From contig DDWE01000027.1 in NCBI GenBank assembly GCA_002345625.1, positions 1 to 13,254 of the forward strand: a stretch of DNA of 13,254 bases, written 5' to 3'. Origin of the DNA: Desulfuromonadaceae bacterium UBA2294 (lineage in GTDB: Bacteria; Desulfobacterota; Desulfuromonadia; Desulfuromonadales; UBA2294). Positions 1 through 6,466 of the stretch are shown in pieces. The position numbers and the translations under genes were made by a program. Each line of letters opens with the position of its first letter. Position 1 is the first letter of the stretch. A model generated the notes under the pieces. The model was not told the DNA's origin and did no database searches. It was given only the letters and a program-made list of their open reading frames with translations.

Positions 1-537
1 GATGAGCCGACCAACCACCTCGACCTGTTGTCGAAGGAGGTCCTTCTCGACGCGCTACGCCACTTCAGTGGCACCCTGGTCTTTGTCAGTCACGATCGCT
101 ATTTTGTCGACCATCTCGCCACCCGGGTTATTGAAGTGGGGGAGGGCCGGGCCACGTCCTGGTTTGGTAACTATGCTGACTTTTTGCGCGCCAAAGCGGC
201 AACCGGTGATGCCAGTCACAGCAGCGAGCGGGTTGAACAGCGGACGCAGAAGCCGACTTCGACGGTGACCCCGCCGCTGGTGGCGGATGACCCCGAGTCC
301 CGCCGGGAGGCGAAGCGTGAGCAGCGCCGCCGGCAGAAGGAACTGCAGCAGATTGAAGAGCGTATCGCCGTCCTGGAAGGGGAACAGTCGCGGCTTGAAG
401 ACGCCCTCGCCGATCCGGCCGTGACGGCCGATCATGGTCGGCTTGCCGAGCTGACTCTGCTATTTGAATCCGTACAGGGAGAGCTCGAGCCCCTTTATCT
501 GCGCTGGGAGCAGTTGGGCCTGGCGGAATCAGCCTGA
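1..537 (+). CDS. ABC-F family ATP-binding protein, C-terminal part (5' end outside window)
   Basis: The reading frame is open from base 1 and ends at TGA 535-537, giving the last 178 residues of the protein. It begins inside the second nucleotide-binding domain: DEPTNHLD (residues 1-8 here) is the Walker B/D-loop signature typical of ABC-F proteins, and VSHDRYF (29-35) carries the H-switch histidine. Residues about 100-175 are charged and rich in Arg, Glu, Gln and Leu. They should form the antiparallel coiled coil found at the C terminus of Uup-like and some other ABC-F members. Proteins of this family are soluble and act on the ribosome or on DNA intermediates; they have no transmembrane domain. 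Which subfamily (Uup, EttA, YbiT or YheS type) cannot be decided without the first ABC domain and linker. The next gene starts 12 bases downstream, so the two are probably cotranscribed. Confidence 0.93.
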   Translation, partial: DEPTNHLDLLSKEVLLDALRHFSGTLVFVSHDRYFVDHLATRVIEVGEGRATSWFGNYADFLRAKAATGDASHSSERVEQRTQKPTSTVTPPLVADDPESRREAKREQRRRQKELQQIEERIAVLEGEQSRLEDALADPAVTADHGRLAELTLLFESVQGELEPLYLRWEQLGLAESA

Positions 538-549
538 AACGAGGGAACC

Positions 550-1854
550 ATGCAGGATACCGGACTGTTTGTCGTCACCGTCGCCAGTGAAAAAGGGGGG
601 GTGGGAAAAACCACCATCGCTACCAATCTTGCAGTCTATCTCAAGGCTCTGTGTGAAGATCTGCCGGTCAGCATTATCTCTTTCGACAACCACTTCAGTG
701 TCGATAATATGTTCGCCATCGGCCCGCATCATGGCCAGTCCGTTGCCGGTCTCTTTAACGGTGTCCCCCTCGATCATGCGATGCAGATGGGGGAGTACGG
801 TGTGCAGTTTATGGTCTCCGAGCGACACCTCGAACCCCCCAATGACGATGTGCGACACCTGTCGCGGGTGCTGGCGCGCGGAGAACTCTCCGGCATCCTG
901 ATTATCGATACGCGGCCGATTCTTGATTACTTCACCCGTAGCGCCCTGTTGGCCGCTGACCTGGTGCTGACGCCGGTCAAGGACCGCCCCTCTCTGGTTA
1001 ACGCCAGTGCCCTGCAGCAGGCTCTGGTTGAGGCCGGCAATACCGCGGACCGCCTCTGGCTGGTGCCGAGTCTCATCGACAGTCGCGTGCGCTTGAAGGA
1101 GGGGGTCGGAATTCATGAATTTATTGTCATGCAGGCGAAAGAGCGTGATTTCCAGATTGTTGACACCTGTGTCGCCAAGAGTCCCAAAGTTGAAAGTTTG
1201 ACCACAAACTTCAGTAGCCGGATTCACCCGGTGCTTACTCATGGGCGCAATACCGCCGTGCATCCTCAGTTGAAACATCTCGCCGGTTTTATCCGCGAAC
1301 GCTACGAAGCCGAGTACCCTTCGGTGAGCGCTCCTCTGGCCCGGGTGGTCGCTTCTGTGGAAGATCTGCCTCCCGGCCGTGCCAGTCATTTTGCCACCGA
1401 CTGCCCGGTCTGCCACCGCCGCATCACCGGTCAGGAGGGGTATTTTTATCAGGATCTGCGCCATCATGGCACCGGCTTTCTGCACCGCAGCTGCCTTGAT
1501 CAGGTCCTGATTGACGCCGAACTGCAGACCCTCTTCCCCGATCGCGGCGCCCTGGTCATGCATCTGCCGGAGACCGGCCTGACCACGGATGAGGGGCAGG
1601 TGACACTGCACCTTTACGACGATGACGGTGAGGAGATTGCGGTCGAAGTTCTGCCGGTTGAGCCGTCGACGCGCATTATTGCTCTTCTGCAAGCTGTGAC
1701 CGGGCGCGAGCCGGAAGAGATGTTCCGTGAAATGCTCATGGTTGCCCTGACTCCGGAGGCGCCATTGACGTTTCTTGCCGAGGCCGGGGCTGCGGTTTTT
1801 GCCCAGCAACGGCGACTGGTTCTGGAAGATATGCGTGCCAAGGAGCGACTCTGA
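550..1854 (+). CDS. MinD/ParA-like P-loop ATPase with C-terminal zinc-knuckle domain
   Basis: This 434-residue protein starts at an ATG preceded by GAGGGAA (541-547). Residues 7-22 hold a deviant Walker A motif, SEKGGVGKTT, with both the signature lysine (K15) and the P-loop lysine (K20) of the MinD/ParA/Mrp (SIMIBI) class. ILIID (116-120) is Walker B. The switch I region reads SFDNHF (44-49), where MinD and ParA usually have two Asp residues (D-x-D), so the first is Ser. After about residue 260 the usual fold ends. A C-terminal part follows with CPVC (285-288) and HRSC (312-315), a C-x2-C...H-x2-C pattern likely to bind zinc, then about 115 residues I do not recognise. There is no obvious C-terminal amphipathic membrane-targeting helix. 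Family members form ATP-dependent dimers that position cell structures or DNA. The cargo here is unknown. It is probably in an operon with the ABC-F gene. Confidence 0.88.
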   Translation: MQDTGLFVVTVASEKGGVGKTTIATNLAVYLKALCEDLPVSIISFDNHFSVDNMFAIGPHHGQSVAGLFNGVPLDHAMQMGEYGVQFMVSERHLEPPNDDVRHLSRVLARGELSGILIIDTRPILDYFTRSALLAADLVLTPVKDRPSLVNASALQQALVEAGNTADRLWLVPSLIDSRVRLKEGVGIHEFIVMQAKERDFQIVDTCVAKSPKVESLTTNFSSRIHPVLTHGRNTAVHPQLKHLAGFIRERYEAEYPSVSAPLARVVASVEDLPPGRASHFATDCPVCHRRITGQEGYFYQDLRHHGTGFLHRSCLDQVLIDAELQTLFPDRGALVMHLPETGLTTDEGQVTLHLYDDDGEEIAVEVLPVEPSTRIIALLQAVTGREPEEMFREMLMVALTPEAPLTFLAEAGAAVFAQQRRLVLEDMRAKERL

Positions 1855-1934
1855 TAGCGCATTAGTGATTGAAAGTGCAGGACATATTGGGCAGCCCTTT
1901 TTTGTCGGCAGGTCAAGTGGGGATTGAATAGACA

Positions 1935-1963
1935 TTGACTTGGCATCGTAGATGCGTTAAAAA
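1935..1963 (+). promoter_or_regulatory. Candidate promoter: sigma-54 type -24/-12, overlapping a sigma-70-like site
   Basis: TGGCAT (1941-1946) and ATGC (1952-1955) place GG (1942-1943) and GC (1954-1955) exactly ten bases apart, the invariant spacing of sigma-54 promoters (consensus TGGCAC-N5-TTGC). The element lies about 60 bases before the ATG at 2015 in an AT-rich gap. TTGACT (1935-1940) followed after 17 bases by TAAAAA (1958-1963) is a weaker sigma-70-like alternative on the same bases. Both are read directly from sequence; use in the cell is inference. Confidence 0.42.
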
Positions 1964-2014
1964 TTCAGAGTTTACTTGTAGTTAAGGTTTAAAGACCGAA
2001 GAAGATACTCAATT

Positions 2015-2974
2015 ATGATTCTGTTGCCACGTGGAAATGCTGTCCGGGAGAAAGTCGACCCGGGGAAAATCAACCTGCCCGATGCCCTCGGCAAGCTGCA
2101 AAAAAGCCAGTTTACCGGCTACTTGCGCTTCGACACCGTCAAAGGGACCGGCATCGTTATCTTTACGGCCGGAAAGCTGATCAGTGCCCTGTTTGAAGAA
2201 GGGAATGACCAACTCATCGCTTATGATGCAATTGCCCGTATTTTCGAAGTCTCCCTGCAGGGGCAGGCGAATCTCGATATTTACAAACTTTCCGGCGACC
2301 TCGCTATCAGTATCCATGCCTTGCTGCACGGCAAGGTGTTGTACAAGGGGCAGGAACTCAAACTCATCGACATCAAGGCGCTGCTCGGCAAACTCAAAGA
2401 AGATAAAATGAGCGGCTGCCTGCGCATTTATACTGACGATAAAATCGCCTTGATCTTTTATCGGGATGGGAACCCCCTCGGTTTCTTCCACGATGGGTCG
2501 ACTGACATTGAAACCAGAGCCGATGAGTCGATGTCGGTAGCGCGCCTTCCTGGTGCCAAAGTCGACGTGCTCAGCTCCGGTGGCGCTGATGCCATCAATC
2601 TTGCTGACCTGATGGCCTCGGCTGATCTCTCTGCCCTTTGGCGCAAGGCGCAGGAAATCGTCATCAAACAGCGCAAGAGTCTGTCCGAGGCCGAGAGCCG
2701 CGATCGGCAGGTTCTGGAGAACGACCGACGGGTGCGTGTACAGCTGATGCTGCGCGCGACCGCCGAGGCCCATATCGGCAAGATCGGTACTTCACTGGTG
2801 GAAAAAGAGTATGAGAAGTATTTCCCTGAGGGAAAGCCCCTTGATGAGGCAGTGTTCAACAAGCTGCTTGATCACCTTGGTAACGCCGCAAAGATGGTTG
2901 CCGGTGGCACGACCATCAAGAAGATGATTGATGATATGCGTAAGGGGTTTCGTAACCTGCTCAAGGAATCCTGA
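2015..2974 (+). CDS. Protein with two DUF4388/PATAN-like repeats and a helical C-terminal domain
   Basis: This 319-residue soluble protein has two related segments, about residues 18-60 and 116-160. Both follow the pattern of a short helix (LPDALGKLQKSQ, then IDIKALLGKLKEDK), a small-G strand (TGYLRF, then SGCLRIY) and a strand-turn with a Gly (IVIFTAGKLISALF, then ALIFYRDGNPLGFF). This is the hallmark of the DUF4388/PATAN domain, known from PatA-type response regulators and common in deltaproteobacterial signalling proteins. Residues 205-319 are mostly helical and charged, with no motif I can name. There is no signal peptide or membrane helix. The ATG at 2015 has only a modest GAAGAAG upstream (1998-2004). 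The membrane protein gene 42 bases downstream, with no terminator between, is probably cotranscribed. Role: probably a protein-protein interaction adaptor; the partner is unknown. Confidence 0.8.
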   Translation: MILLPRGNAVREKVDPGKINLPDALGKLQKSQFTGYLRFDTVKGTGIVIFTAGKLISALFEEGNDQLIAYDAIARIFEVSLQGQANLDIYKLSGDLAISIHALLHGKVLYKGQELKLIDIKALLGKLKEDKMSGCLRIYTDDKIALIFYRDGNPLGFFHDGSTDIETRADESMSVARLPGAKVDVLSSGGADAINLADLMASADLSALWRKAQEIVIKQRKSLSEAESRDRQVLENDRRVRVQLMLRATAEAHIGKIGTSLVEKEYEKYFPEGKPLDEAVFNKLLDHLGNAAKMVAGGTTIKKMIDDMRKGFRNLLKES

Positions 2975-3016
2975 TCGTTTATTTCCCCTATTTATATTTT
3001 TGCCGGAGGTCTGATC

Positions 3017-3703
3017 ATGGATTGGTCACTGTTGCAACTCCCGCTCTGGATTATCGCCGGTGGGGTCTCTTTCTACTTCAGCCTCGGCAATGCCAGAGTC
3101 TGGACCAGTATTGCGGTCGGTTTTTTTCTTATTCTCATCGGGGAGATACTCCCCGCCGCGTTCAGCTTTCTCCCCGGCATGGATATGCCCGAAGTCCGTG
3201 CCCTGGCCTCGATCGTCGGTACGATCTCGATTCTGGTCATGAGCCATGGTTTTCAGGAATATTATGTCTTCTCCCGCACCCTGGAACTGGAAGGGAACAA
3301 GGCGCTGGTCTATATCGCCACTGTTGCCGTTATTTTCAGCTCAGCGGTCTTTATCCTGATCAACCCGTCACCGACTGCTGAGACCCTGAAAGTGATCAAG
3401 ATTGTCGAAAACACCAACTGGGTCTTTTTGTCGTTGATCAATATTGACCTGATCCGCAAAATCTACCTCAATATCAAGGACAGCCCGATCAGTAAAGGTT
3501 TTGGTGCCTTTATGGCGGTCTTCTTCTTTATTTTCCTCTGGCGCGGGTCTGATCTTTACATTCAGGTCTACGATCTGGTGAACCTGCAGGACGCCTATCC
3601 GTTCCGTTACCATCTGTCGGAATTCTGCAGCAACATCGGCAATGTCCTTGCCGGGCTCTCCGTGGCCGGAACGTTTCTTTATCTGGCCAAACTGCTCCGT
3701 TAA
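3017..3703 (+). CDS. Seven-helix integral membrane protein of unknown function
   Basis: This 228-residue protein starts at an ATG with a strong ribosome binding site, CCGGAGG (3003-3009). Hydrophobic segments at about residues 5-25, 28-50, 61-84, 96-117, 133-151, 161-184 and 205-226 predict seven transmembrane helices with short loops and no large soluble domain. Residues HGFQEYYVF (77-85) and WRGSDLYIQVYDL (175-187) put aromatic and charged residues in or next to helices, which could form a ligand or cofactor pocket. No His pair typical of a di-heme cytochrome b was obvious. It resembles the general layout of bacterial 7TM sensor or MASE-type modules, but without an output domain. Its partner may be the DUF4388 protein encoded just upstream in the same operon. 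I do not recognise the family. Confidence 0.75.
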   Translation: MDWSLLQLPLWIIAGGVSFYFSLGNARVWTSIAVGFFLILIGEILPAAFSFLPGMDMPEVRALASIVGTISILVMSHGFQEYYVFSRTLELEGNKALVYIATVAVIFSSAVFILINPSPTAETLKVIKIVENTNWVFLSLINIDLIRKIYLNIKDSPISKGFGAFMAVFFFIFLWRGSDLYIQVYDLVNLQDAYPFRYHLSEFCSNIGNVLAGLSVAGTFLYLAKLLR

Positions 3704-3729
3704 GCAGCAAGAAGTTTTTCGAATTGGTA

Positions 3730-3762
3730 AACGAAGGGCCGGGAAAATCCCGGCCCTTCGTT
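3730..3762. terminator. Strong hairpin between convergent genes, probable bidirectional terminator
   Basis: The arms 3730-3744 and 3748-3762 are perfectly complementary over 15 base pairs around an AAA loop; the G+C-rich core is AAGGGCCGGGA. It sits 26 bases after the stop of the membrane protein gene and about 60 bases past the stop of the convergent acyltransferase gene. The flanking T-tract is poor on both strands (TTCGTTCG on one, TTACCAATTCG on the other). It may therefore work as an inefficient intrinsic terminator or as a 3' end stabilising hairpin. Confidence 0.7.
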
Positions 3763-3822
3763 CGTTGCGACTACGTGTGTCAAAAAATCAGTGGTGTTCT
3801 CAACGTATATTCGGAGCCGGGT

Positions 3823-4401
3823 TTATGATGAGGGTGGAATGGAGGTGCTACGAATCCGGACCGGACCTTGTTTCTCCGGGCGTTTGCCGATCTTGTCCTG
3901 ATAATAAGCACTTAAAATCTGGACATCGGCCTCCATGTCGCCACTCGGTACAACCAGACAATCAACGCCGATCTGCTTGTGCGGGTAGTCAATAAAGCCG
4001 AGTGCAATCGGAACGCCGGTTGCAACGGCAATGTGGTAAAAACCGGGTTTCCAGTAGTCGGTCCGACTCCGGGTCCCTTCCGGTGCGATGGCCAGAACAA
4101 ACCGGTCCCTGCTGTTGAAAATATCGATAACCTTCTTGACGAAGCCTGTGCTACCGCGGCGATCGACCGGGATGCCGCCCAACCGGCGCATGAGACGGCC
4201 AAATGGCCACCGAAACAGGGTGTGTTTGCCGACCCAGTTGAAATGAAGCCCGACCGCCCACAGGGCCAGCAGGCCAAAGGGAAAATCCCAGTTGCTGGTG
4301 TGCGGGGCGCCGACCAGAACGTATTTGTCACATTGTGGGATGGAAAATGAAACCTGCCAGCCGAAGACGCTGAGCAGGAATGCGGCGACTTTTCTGCGCA
4401 T
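3823..4401 (-). CDS. PlsC-like lysophospholipid acyltransferase family protein
   Basis: This 192-residue protein carries the acyltransferase motifs in order. HTSNWD (34-39) is the catalytic H-x4-D, GGIPVDR (75-81) is block II, EGTRSR (108-113) is block III phosphate binding, and GVPIALGFIDY (129-139) resembles block IV. Members transfer an acyl chain to a lysophospholipid or similar acceptor at the inner membrane face. The N terminus (residues 5-20) is hydrophobic and could anchor it. I place the start at ATG 4401-4399, with AGGA about 12 bases upstream. A possible upstream GTG (4431-4429) lies inside the terminator of the preceding gene and is unlikely. At 192 residues it is shorter than a typical PlsC (about 240), closer to a compact subfamily seen in deltaproteobacteria. 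The substrate is not predictable. Confidence 0.87.
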   Translation of the reverse strand: MRRKVAAFLLSVFGWQVSFSIPQCDKYVLVGAPHTSNWDFPFGLLALWAVGLHFNWVGKHTLFRWPFGRLMRRLGGIPVDRRGSTGFVKKVIDIFNSRDRFVLAIAPEGTRSRTDYWKPGFYHIAVATGVPIALGFIDYPHKQIGVDCLVVPSGDMEADVQILSAYYQDKIGKRPEKQGPVRIRSTSIPPSS

Positions 4402-4421
4402 GATGAGGTCGATCCTGCAAT

Positions 4422-4445
4422 AAAAAAGCACCCTGTTGCGGGTGC
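4422..4445 (-). terminator. Intrinsic terminator after the AMMECR1 gene
   Basis: On the minus strand, GCACCC (4445-4440) and GGGTGC (4433-4428) form a six-base-pair stem around a six-base loop, immediately followed by six T residues (4427-4422). It begins 9 bases after the AMMECR1 stop codon and lies upstream of the acyltransferase start, so the two minus-strand genes are at least partly uncoupled. Confidence 0.8.
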
Positions 4446-4454
4446 CTGATCTGT

Positions 4455-5006
4455 TTACTCTTCGCCAAAAACCTGGGCATTGAAGATGTAAATGTCTGTA
4501 TCCTCGGCCTGCCAGGCATCGGTTGGCAAGCCGGCTTTGATGCAGGTCTGGTTGAGGAATGTTGTGCGGTCCCAGCCGTGTTCGGTGGCGACCTGGGGGA
4601 GCAGCACTCCGCGGTAATAGCCTTTTTCAAGGTAGATGCCGTGTGTGCCGATTTCAATCATCTCGATGTCTTCGATCTTTTGCAACGGTGAGAGGACCGA
4701 GATGTCGAGGCTCATTCCGCTGAGGTCTGCTTCCTGCAGGGGGTAGAAGCGTGGATCCTTGCTTGCTGAGGCGGCAGCCATTTCGGCCACTTCCTTGAAC
4801 AGGGGGAGTTCAGATTGAAAATTTCCGATGCAGCCGCGCAGTTTCCCGTCTTGCTTGATGGTGACGAAACAGCCGCGACGAGCGTTCAGGGACTTCTCTT
4901 CGCGTGGTTCGGGGCTGACCAGTTGCTGTCTGACTGTCGCCTCGATGGCCTGACGCGCCACCTGAAGCAGGATCTCCTGTTCATTTGAGCTAAGTTCAGA
5001 ATTCAC
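4455..5006 (-). CDS. amrA: AMMECR1 domain protein (AmmeMemoRadiSam system protein A type)
   Basis: This 183-residue protein matches the whole length expected for a stand-alone AMMECR1 domain. The signature LRGCIG (56-61, bases 4841-4824) is intact, preceded by RRGCFVTI (43-50) and followed by the characteristic DPRFYPL (84-90), LDISVLSPL (100-108) and GYYRGVLLPQVA (129-140). It starts at GTG 5006-5004, with AGGAGG four bases upstream. The in-phase alternative is blocked because the nearby ATG reads into a stop after five codons. AmrA is often encoded beside a Memo-family protein (AmrB) and a radical SAM protein (AmrS). Neither is visible in this window, so membership of a full system is unproven and the biochemical role remains unknown. 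A promoter candidate lies at 5060-5088, and a terminator directly follows the gene. Confidence 0.93.
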   Translation of the reverse strand: MNSELSSNEQEILLQVARQAIEATVRQQLVSPEPREEKSLNARRGCFVTIKQDGKLRGCIGNFQSELPLFKEVAEMAAASASKDPRFYPLQEADLSGMSLDISVLSPLQKIEDIEMIEIGTHGIYLEKGYYRGVLLPQVATEHGWDRTTFLNQTCIKAGLPTDAWQAEDTDIYIFNAQVFGEE

Positions 5007-5059
5007 CCGTCCTCCTGCATGAAAAGAACACCATGATCAGCGGTGTGCGAAATGCCCCT

Positions 5060-5088
5060 ATGCTATGCGGATCGTTCCCATTTTGCAA
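5060..5088 (-). promoter_or_regulatory. Candidate sigma-70 promoter for the AMMECR1 gene
   Basis: On the minus strand, TTGCAA (5088-5083) and TAGCAT (5065-5060) are separated by exactly 17 bases; each matches four of six consensus positions. It lies about 54 bases before the GTG start, in the divergent intergenic region. Confidence 0.42.
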
Positions 5089-5132
5089 GTAGGGAGTGCA
5101 CCGCACCGTTCTTTTATATTGTGAATTCACCC

Positions 5133-5161
5133 TTGTCGGAAGTAGACACAGCGGCTACTAT
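5133..5161 (+). promoter_or_regulatory. Candidate sigma-70 promoter for the M48-like lipoprotein operon
   Basis: TTGTCG (5133-5138) and TACTAT (5156-5161) are separated by 17 bases; each matches four of six consensus positions. Transcription would begin near 5168 and leave a leader of about 95 bases before the ATG at 5264. Confidence 0.42.
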
Positions 5162-5175
5162 GAGAAGTTAACACC

Positions 5176-5235
5176 ATGCAAAACTGTCGGGTCTCCCTGT
5201 TCATGCGACCGGCAGCATGATTTGTGCTGTTTTTT
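5176..5235 (+). promoter_or_regulatory. Structured leader with terminator-like hairpin, overlapping short ORF (possible attenuator)
   Basis: CAGCAT (5213-5218) pairs with GTGCTG (5224-5229) around a five-base loop and is followed by six T residues (5230-5235), a weak intrinsic terminator lying before the gene it would control. A second hairpin, 5184-5193 with 5207-5215 (nine pairs, one bulge), shares bases 5213-5215 with the terminator arm, so the two cannot form together. A 14-codon ORF (5176-5220, MQNCRVSLFMRPAA) spans them, with GAGAAG (5162-5167) upstream as a weak ribosome binding site. No known riboswitch class was recognised. Regulation is inference. Confidence 0.35.
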
Positions 5236-5263
5236 GTCCGGTTCAGCAGAAAGAGTAAGCCTT

Positions 5264-6466
5264 ATGTCGCAGATCTTCCCGTGGTTACGTGTCGCTGTGT
5301 TGACGCTCACCGTATTGATCGGCTGTGCACCGGGTCTGCAGCGGTCCATCGAGTCGGTGACGCCTGCCGAACGGGTGCAATTCTCCAGTCAGTTACACGC
5401 GGCCCTCGTCCAGCTTCTCGGTGGCCAGAATCGTGATGAGATCCTGCAGTCGGCTCTCGATCAGGCAGTGCAGCGCGTGGCGCAACCGGCTCCGGTCGTA
5501 ACTCTGGTCAATGATGATACGCCGCACTTACTCGCCCTGCCTGACAGCCGCATCATTGTCAGTCAGGGGCTTTTGCTGACGATTCCTGATGCCGACACCC
5601 TGACGGCGCTCTTGGCACACGCTCTTGGCCATGCCCGCCATCAGCATTCTTTGCAAGCGATTCTGCGCATCACCGCCCGCGGCCCATCACCTGTCGATTC
5701 GGCGGTTGTCAGTTGGGGCGGGACCGTCTCAGGGATGCTTCTCGATACAAAATACACTGAAGCCGAGGAGATGGTTGCGGACAGGACGGCCCTTGTGTTG
5801 CTGGCTGATAGCGGCCTCGATCCACAGGCGTTGTTGCGTCAGTTGGCCCCGGGTTCGCCTGCCGGCGCTGGCCTGGGGCGTCACCCGCTTTCGGCACCGC
5901 GTCTGGCTGCGGCTGTGAGCGTTGCGCATGGTCTCGTGCCCGCTGCTGCGAAACCCATTGACCCCGCTGTCTTTACCGCCGCCCGGACAATACTTGATGT
6001 GTCACAGCCCGGTTATGCCCTTTATCATCAGGCCCGTTTGACGGAGAAATCGGGTTCAAGTGATCGCGCCTTGCCCCTTTACCTGAAGGCGGCGGGAGAG
6101 GGGCAGGAGGCTTCGCTTTTGTTGACCGGTCTTGGGATGGCCTATCTGCGACAAGATGCTCTGGTTGCGGCGCGGCAGCATCTGACGCGTGCCCTGCATG
6201 CCGACAACGACTACTACTATTCGCACCTTGGCCTCGGTTATATCGCCCTCCTGCAGAACGATAACGCGCGTGCGGTCAGCCATCTACAGCGTAGCCTCAA
6301 GTTGCTGCCGACCGTACGCGGCGGGTTTTTGCTGGCCGAGGCCCGGGCCGCTCGTGGAGAGGTTGAAGCCGCAATTAAACTCTATAAATCTGTCGTTGCG
6401 GCCGACCCGAAAGGGTTTGGCCGCACCGCGCAGTCGCGCCTGACCGCCCTCGGGGTGAGCCCATGA
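5264..6466 (+). CDS. M48-like peptidase-fold lipoprotein with TPR repeats; catalytic Glu missing
   Basis: The start chosen is ATG 5264, because it begins a lipoprotein signal peptide: a hydrophobic stretch (about residues 8-20) ending in the lipobox LIGC with Cys21. Upstream in-frame codons give no signal sequence. The mature 380 residues are likely periplasmic and lipid-anchored. Residues 85-225 follow the M48 layout of BepA/LoiP-type proteins. The metal motif is HALGH (119-123), the third ligand region is EMVAD (169-173), and the RHPLSAPR block (206-213) matches the conserved HP-x4-R. Active M48 enzymes have HExxH; here the catalytic Glu is Ala (GCT, 5621-5623), so zinc may bind but proteolysis is not expected. 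Residues about 250-395 contain TPR-like helical pairs, for example GMAYLRQDALVAARQHL and GYIALLQNDNARAVSHL. BepA-like proteins act in outer-membrane protein assembly, so a chaperone or scaffold role is plausible. The stop overlaps the next start. Confidence 0.85.
   Translation: MSQIFPWLRVAVLTLTVLIGCAPGLQRSIESVTPAERVQFSSQLHAALVQLLGGQNRDEILQSALDQAVQRVAQPAPVVTLVNDDTPHLLALPDSRIIVSQGLLLTIPDADTLTALLAHALGHARHQHSLQAILRITARGPSPVDSAVVSWGGTVSGMLLDTKYTEAEEMVADRTALVLLADSGLDPQALLRQLAPGSPAGAGLGRHPLSAPRLAAAVSVAHGLVPAAAKPIDPAVFTAARTILDVSQPGYALYHQARLTEKSGSSDRALPLYLKAAGEGQEASLLLTGLGMAYLRQDALVAARQHLTRALHADNDYYYSHLGLGYIALLQNDNARAVSHLQRSLKLLPTVRGGFLLAEARAARGEVEAAIKLYKSVVAADPKGFGRTAQSRLTALGVSP

Noticed and set aside
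1889..1904. GGGCAGCCC followed by a T-run after the MinD-like gene, read as a terminator
   Set aside because: The stem is only three pairs with a three-base loop, too weak to call; the T-run alone is not enough.
529..1935. A 468-codon open frame on the minus strand opposite the MinD-like gene
   Set aside because: It is antisense to a gene with clear P-loop motifs, and its translation shows no recognisable domain. Long antisense frames are expected with this codon usage.
2009..2773. A 254-codon minus-strand frame opposite the DUF4388 gene
   Set aside because: It mirrors a better supported plus-strand gene and shows no domain pattern.
5161..5235. Cyclic-di-GMP (GEMM) riboswitch in the leader of the M48-like gene
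   Set aside because: The conserved GEMM core elements, such as the GACGCAAAGCC segment and the tetraloop-receptor strands, are not present.
5096..5263. An extended N terminus of the M48-like protein from GTG 5096
   Set aside because: It would put 56 Cys-rich residues before a clear lipoprotein signal peptide and would translate through the promoter and leader hairpins.
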